DNA of 64,000 nt from Aquarana catesbeiana (lineage: Eukaryota; Chordata; Amphibia; Anura; Ranidae). The notes beneath the pieces are model-generated. The model did no database searches. It worked only from the letters and a program-made list of their open reading frames with translations, and was not told the origin of the DNA. The stretch lies in NCBI RefSeq assembly GCF_042186555.1, contig NC_133332.1, positions 233,469,015 to 233,533,014 on the forward strand. The letters run 5' to 3'. Shown one piece after another: positions 27,001 to 32,871 of the stretch (position 1 is its first letter; every line of letters starts with the position of its first letter). The position numbers and the translations under genes were made by a program.

Positions 27001-30000
27001 TGATCCGATCAGATACTATACCACTAAGGGAGGCGTATGCTGCCTGCGTGGGTGTTAGCAGTACTGGCGCTAATCTGATGCTGCCTGGGGCGACGCATAT
27101 CACCGCCGGGCGACCAGGGGGCTAAATCTTTATTCGGTAATAAACGGCGGTTGCCCTGACACTATAAAAAATAAACGAACTAACCAGCGTCACCCGTAAC
27201 GGTTATACAGTGATCAGTGGTGAAAGGGTTAACTAGGGGGCAATCAAGGGGTTAAAACATTTATTAGGTAGTATATAGGGGTCCCTGTCGCTATAAAACG
27301 CTGACGGCGAACCTAAATATTTACCTCCCTAACTAGCGTCACCAGCGACACTAATACAGCGATCAGAAAAATGATCGTTTAGCGACACTGGTGACGGGGG
27401 GTGATCAATGGGTTAAAACTTTATTAGGGGGGGTTAGGGGAGTACCCTAGACCTAAAGGGGGCCTAACACTCACTGCCCTAACACTGTAACTGTCACAAA
27501 CTGACACCAATACAGTAATCAGAAAAAAAAAAAAAAAAAAAAAAACCTGCTTGGTGTTAGTTTGTGACAGGGGGGGGATCGGGGTGTTTTGTGTGCCTGG
27601 CATGTTCTACTGTGTGTGTGTGTGTTGTGCACTCACATTGCAGTCTTCTCTCCTCGGCCCGGAACGGAAAATACCGAGCCGAGGAGAGATGACATCATTT
27701 CCTCTGCCTCTGTGTACAATACAGAGGCAGGGAAATGATCCCATTGGCTGGGAGCGATCGCGAGGGGGGGGCCACGAATGGATGGCCTCCCCCTCACCAC
27801 CGATCGCCGGGGGAGATTTGCCGACCGCGGGCAGGCAAGGACGTACCTGTAAGTCCTTTTGCCTGCCCGTGCCGCTCTGTCGACGTATATAGTCGTGCGG
27901 CGGTCGGCAAGTGGTTAAAAAAAAAAAATAAAATAATTAAAAAATATATATATATGATTTTTACATGTAGGAGGGAAGTTTTAGAACAAGCCTGGGAAGC
28001 AGGTGGTTTAAAAAAAAAATGTAATTTATTTAAAACGTTTTTTCACTGTCCCTTTAATATTTTTTTGATGAATATTTTGCTATGTTATGAACAACAACCA
28101 GAGTGATAGCAATAAGCATTACAGGTCCTCTTTATGGAGAGACCTCTATTAGAAACCAGATGTCTTCTCTGGCCTCCAAAGCATTTGATCAAACCAAGAT
28201 CGGTTTGATCAGATGCTTGTACAAGCCAGGAGCGGCGTGCAAACATCCAACCGAATCCGGAAGCGACCAAATCCTCCTTCTGGTTTCTTACCTCACAGTG
28301 AGGGAGGAATGTCAGTTCCTCTCTCTCGCTCTCTCTGTTCACTGCTGCAGATGTCGCCGGTCAGAGCGATTCTGGGCTCCCCAATGGGACAGGAGAGTCC
28401 GGAAAATGCGGGGTGACTCCCTTCTGCCACCTGTAGAAGTGACCGAGTGGTTCTATAGCCACTTGAATCACTACTACAATAAAGGGAACCGCTGGCTGAA
28501 AATTGTAATATTAGGATGATGCCTGCAGGTGTCAGTATAATCACTGAAACCTGAGGAGGTCACATGACGGGTGGCAAGTGGCTAATCACTTATTATTCAG
28601 CTTCTTTTAGCCCTCGTTCACATTGACATTGTGCGTCTTCATCTGAAATTGCTCGATCTCAAAGCAACTTGTCAGTGCGACTTCGAGTGCGACTTGGAAG
28701 ACATCTGTGCAGCTTCATCTGAAATCGCTTGATCTCAAAGCCACTTGTCAGTGCGACTTCCAGTTTCATGCACAGATGTCTATGCAAGTCGCACCCGAAA
28801 TCATGAAAACGAGCGCAGGAACTACTTTTTCAAACCAATGTGGCACTGCAAGGTCGGCATTGCACCAATTTGAACAGTGCGGTTGCCGGCAATAGGGTGC
28901 GACTTGTCATGCTAGTTGACCTGTCGCTCCAATGTGAACGAGGGCTTAATCCTTGCCTCTCTTCCGGTTTAAGCTGCTGTCGGTCTCCTATTTCAGCTTG
29001 GCTCCTTTCTCTTGCTGCATCCTATGGAGTCACCTTTGTATGCAGAGACTAGAGTTGTGTTTCCTTACGCTGTGTGCATCAATAGAAACACACAGCCCAG
29101 TAACCTAGGATGGCAAGGAGCACTCCCCTGCTCATCCTTCCATCTAACAGACTGACTGAAGTCTGCACTGTCCACTGTCAACTCTTTCCTGTGAAATCTG
29201 GAAGTTGTTATCTGTTTAGCTATGATACTTGGAGTCACTTACTCACAACAAATCTGCAGAGAAGGGCTTCTGGCTTTACTGATCAGCAGAATGTTATCAG
29301 AGGCAGCCAGGCAGAGTGTATTTAAAGCACAAACCTGTCCCAGCAACAACAAAGTGGTTTCCCTGACCTTGCAGGAATTTGGTCCGACTACCTGTTGTGT
29401 CTCCAGGACAGGAAGTGAAGGAAAATCCCTCTAGTGGGACACAGACAGAAACAAAAACCTTGCCAGGGGTTCTAGCTAGAGCTGCAACTAACGATTATTT
29501 TCATAATCGATTAGTTGGCCGATTATTGTTTTGATTAATCGGTTAATAACCTTAAAAAGTGTGGTGTATAATTTAGTTAATATGTAAAGTTTTAAAAAAA
29601 GGCAATTTATTCTTATATAGCTATGCAGTGGTAAATATAAATAACCAACTATATGGTTAGGGAGCAAAATATCTAATCCACTCTGAGAATAACAGACAGA
29701 AGAGATATACTGTATATACTAGTAGAAGAGATATACTGTATATACTATTAGAGGAGAGATATACTTTATATACTATTGCTCCCCTTTCACACTGGGGCGG
29801 TGGGTGCATCAGCGGTAAAGCGCTTTAAAGCGGCGCTTTACCGGCAATTTTGCAGCGATATTCAGCCGATAGCGGGGGGGCTTTTACCTCCCCGCTAGCG
29901 GCCGAGAAAGGGTTAAAACCACTGCAAAGCACTGCTGCAAGGGGTATAGCCACGCGGCCCATTCATTTCAATGGGCAGGAGCAGTATACACACCGCTCTT

Positions 30001-32835
30001 TCACCGCTCCAAAGATGCTGCTAGCAGGACTTATTTTACCTTCCTGCTAGTGTACCGCTCCAGTGTGAAAGCCCAGAGAGAGACAACAGCGGCTCTTTCA
30101 GGGCGCTTTGCAGGTGCTATTTTTAGCGTTATAGCGCCTGCAAAGCGCCCCAGTGTGAAAGGGGTCTTAGAGGAGAGATATACTGTATATACTATTAGAG
30201 GAGAGATATACTGTATATACTATTAGAGGATATATACTGTATACACTATTATAGGAGAGATATACTGTATAAACTATTAGAGGAGAGATATACTGTATAT
30301 ACTATTAGAGGAGAGATATACTGTATATACTATTAGAGGAGAGATATACTGTATATACTATTAGAGGATATATACTGTATATACTATTAGAGGATACATA
30401 CTGTATATACTATTAGAAGATCTATACTGTATACACTATTATAGGAGAGATATACTGTATATACTATTAGAGGAGAGATATACTGTATATACTATTAGAG
30501 GATATATACTGTATACACTATTATAGGAGAGATATACTGTATAAACTATTAGAGGAGAGATATACTGTATATACTATTAGAAGAGATATACTGTATATAC
30601 TATTAGAAGAGATATACTGTATATACTATTAGAGGATATATACTGTATATACTATTAGAAGAGATATACTGTATATACTATTAGAGGATATATACTGTAT
30701 ATACTATTAGAAGATATATACTGTATATACTATTAGAGGAGAGATATACTGTATATACTATTAGACAGGGCTGTAGATACCGTATTTATCGGCGTATAAC
30801 ACGCACCCCAAGTTTAGGAGGGAAGTTTAAGGAAAAAAAAACTTACATTAAAATGCCCATCAATGCAGCCTTATTAGTGTTCATCTGCAGCCTTGTTAGT
30901 GTCATTGCAGCCTTTTCAGTGTCAGTGCAGCCTTGACCCAGTGTCCATTGCAGTCTTGTCAGTGCAGCTTTGCCCCAGTGCAGTCTTGTCAGTGCAGCTT
31001 TGCCCCAGTGCAGTCTTGTCAGTGCAGCTTTGCCCCAGTGCAGTCTTGTCAGTGCAGCTTTGCCCCAGTGCAGTCTTGTCAGTGCAGCTTTGCCCCAGTG
31101 CAGCCTCGTCAGTGCAGCCTTGTCAGTGCAGCCTTGTCAGTGCAGCTTTGCCCCAGTGCAGCCTTGTCAGTGCAGCCTTGTCAGTGCAGCTTTGCCCCAG
31201 TGCAGCCTTGTCAGTGCAGCTTTGCCCCAGTGGTCAGTGCAGCCTTGCCCCCAGTGCCCATGCTTGCCGCCGCCGACATACACATAGCTGCATGTAGTTT
31301 TAAATATGGCGCCGCGGGGTTCGGAGGGACTCGGCGGCGCTGAACGAGCACCGCCGAAATCACAGTGACTGCTTGGAGCCGAGATACACATAGTCAAGTG
31401 TATTCCTTTTTTTTTCGGCTCTTTCTGGCGCCGCTCACAGTCCAGTCCTATGATGGACATAACACAGGTCCAATGACGGGACTGGGTATGACTGTGAGCG
31501 GCGCCGGAAAGAGCCGAATATCTACAGCCCTGTCTAATAGTATATACAGTATATCTCTCCTCTAATAGTATATACAGTATATCTCATCTCTAATAGTAAA
31601 TACAGTATATATCCTCTAATAGTATATACAGTATATCTCTTCTAATAGTATATACAGTATATATCCTCTAATAGCAGTCACTCTGAACTCCGTGGCGCCA
31701 TATTTAAAACGACATGCTATGTGAATGTAGATCACAATTAGCGGGGATCGGCGTATAACACGCACCCACGATTTTCCCCTGATTTTAAGGGGAAAAAAGT
31801 GCGTGTTATACGCCGATAAATACGGTAATTTTTTTTCCTGGGGGGGTTCAGCCTTGAGTACCCAGAGAATAATAATTAGCACACCTGCCATGCTGTGACA
31901 AATTGTAGTGTATAAATACAGTATACAGTGGGGACGGAAAGTATTCAGACCCCCTTACATTTTTCACTCTTTGTTATATTGCAGCAATTTGCTTAAATCA
32001 ATTAAGTTCATTTATTTCCTCAATATTAATAATAAACACAGCACCCCATATTGACAGAAAAACACAGAACTGTTGACATTTTTGCAGATTTATTAAAAAA
32101 GAAAAACTGAAATATCACATGGTCCTAAGTATTCAGACCCTTTGCTGTGACACTCATATTTAAAGTGGAGGGCCACCCTGAAAAAAAAAATCACCAAAAA
32201 TCCTAAAAAAAAATAAAAAAAAACATTTGAAAAAAAAAATTTTTTTTTAAACTTACCTAAAAGCTTGTTGCTAGGCAGTCTTCCTAATCTGCCTCTTCCT
32301 ATTCCGTGGCGTGTTCTGCTCCTCGGTGAGCGGCCCCGTTGTCTTCTGGGAACTGTGTGTGTTCCCAGAGCGCCACTCGCGCGTGCTCAGTAGGAAACTG
32401 GCAGTGAAGCCACAAGGCTCCACTGCCTGTTTCCCTTACTTAGGATGGCGGTGTCAGGACCCGAGAGCCGAGGGACGGGTCGGCCTCGGGCGGCCGACAT
32501 CGCAGGCACCCAGAACAGGTAAGTACTTATTTAAAGTCAGCAGCTACAGTGTTAGTAGCTGCTGACTTTTAATTTTTTTTTTCAGGGACGGAATCCCGCT
32601 TTAACTCAGGTGCTGTCCATTTCTTCTAAATCATCCTTGAGATGATTCTACACCTTCATTTGAGTCCAGCCTGGCTGCTGTGAAATTGACTGATGCTCTG
32701 GGGGGGTTTGGACCCCCTTATCTACGCCAGTGCTATTAGAGGATATATACTGTATACAGTGGTGGCCTGTCCGTAGGGGGCACACGGGTGCCACCCCCCT
32801 CTAGGCAGTCACAAAAAAAAAAAATTTAAATGGCC

Positions 32836-32871
<36 letters not shown>

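Larger units (their letters stand above)
22467..28585. mobile_element. Composite block of TTAA-type (piggyBac-like) elements
   Basis: Starts TTAACCACTTCAGCCCCGGA at 22467. It includes a palindrome at 22910-23990, another terminus (CTAACCACTTGAAG) at 24026, a piggyBac transposase tail (25564-25902), a three-copy tandem repeat (26019-27085) and right termini GGCAAGTGGTTAA at 27918 and GGCAAGTGGCTAA at about 28585. Which left end belongs to which right end is uncertain; at least two elements appear nested or abutted. COQ4 intron 1. A 24-bp A run lies at 27522-27545. Confidence 0.7.
30779..31826. mobile_element. Fold-back element with CGTATTTATCGGCGTATAAC termini
   Basis: CGTATTTATCGGCGTATAAC near 30781 and its complement ending at about 31826 (GTTATACGCCGATAAATACG). 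It contains the 30-bp minisatellite 30958-31240 and the reversed 28-bp array. A second family member is at 41832-42430. Confidence 0.8.

Noticed and set aside
30893..31343. Three overlapping 105-136 codon frames of QCSLVSAALP-like repeats
   Set aside because: Products of the 30-bp minisatellite read in all three frames.
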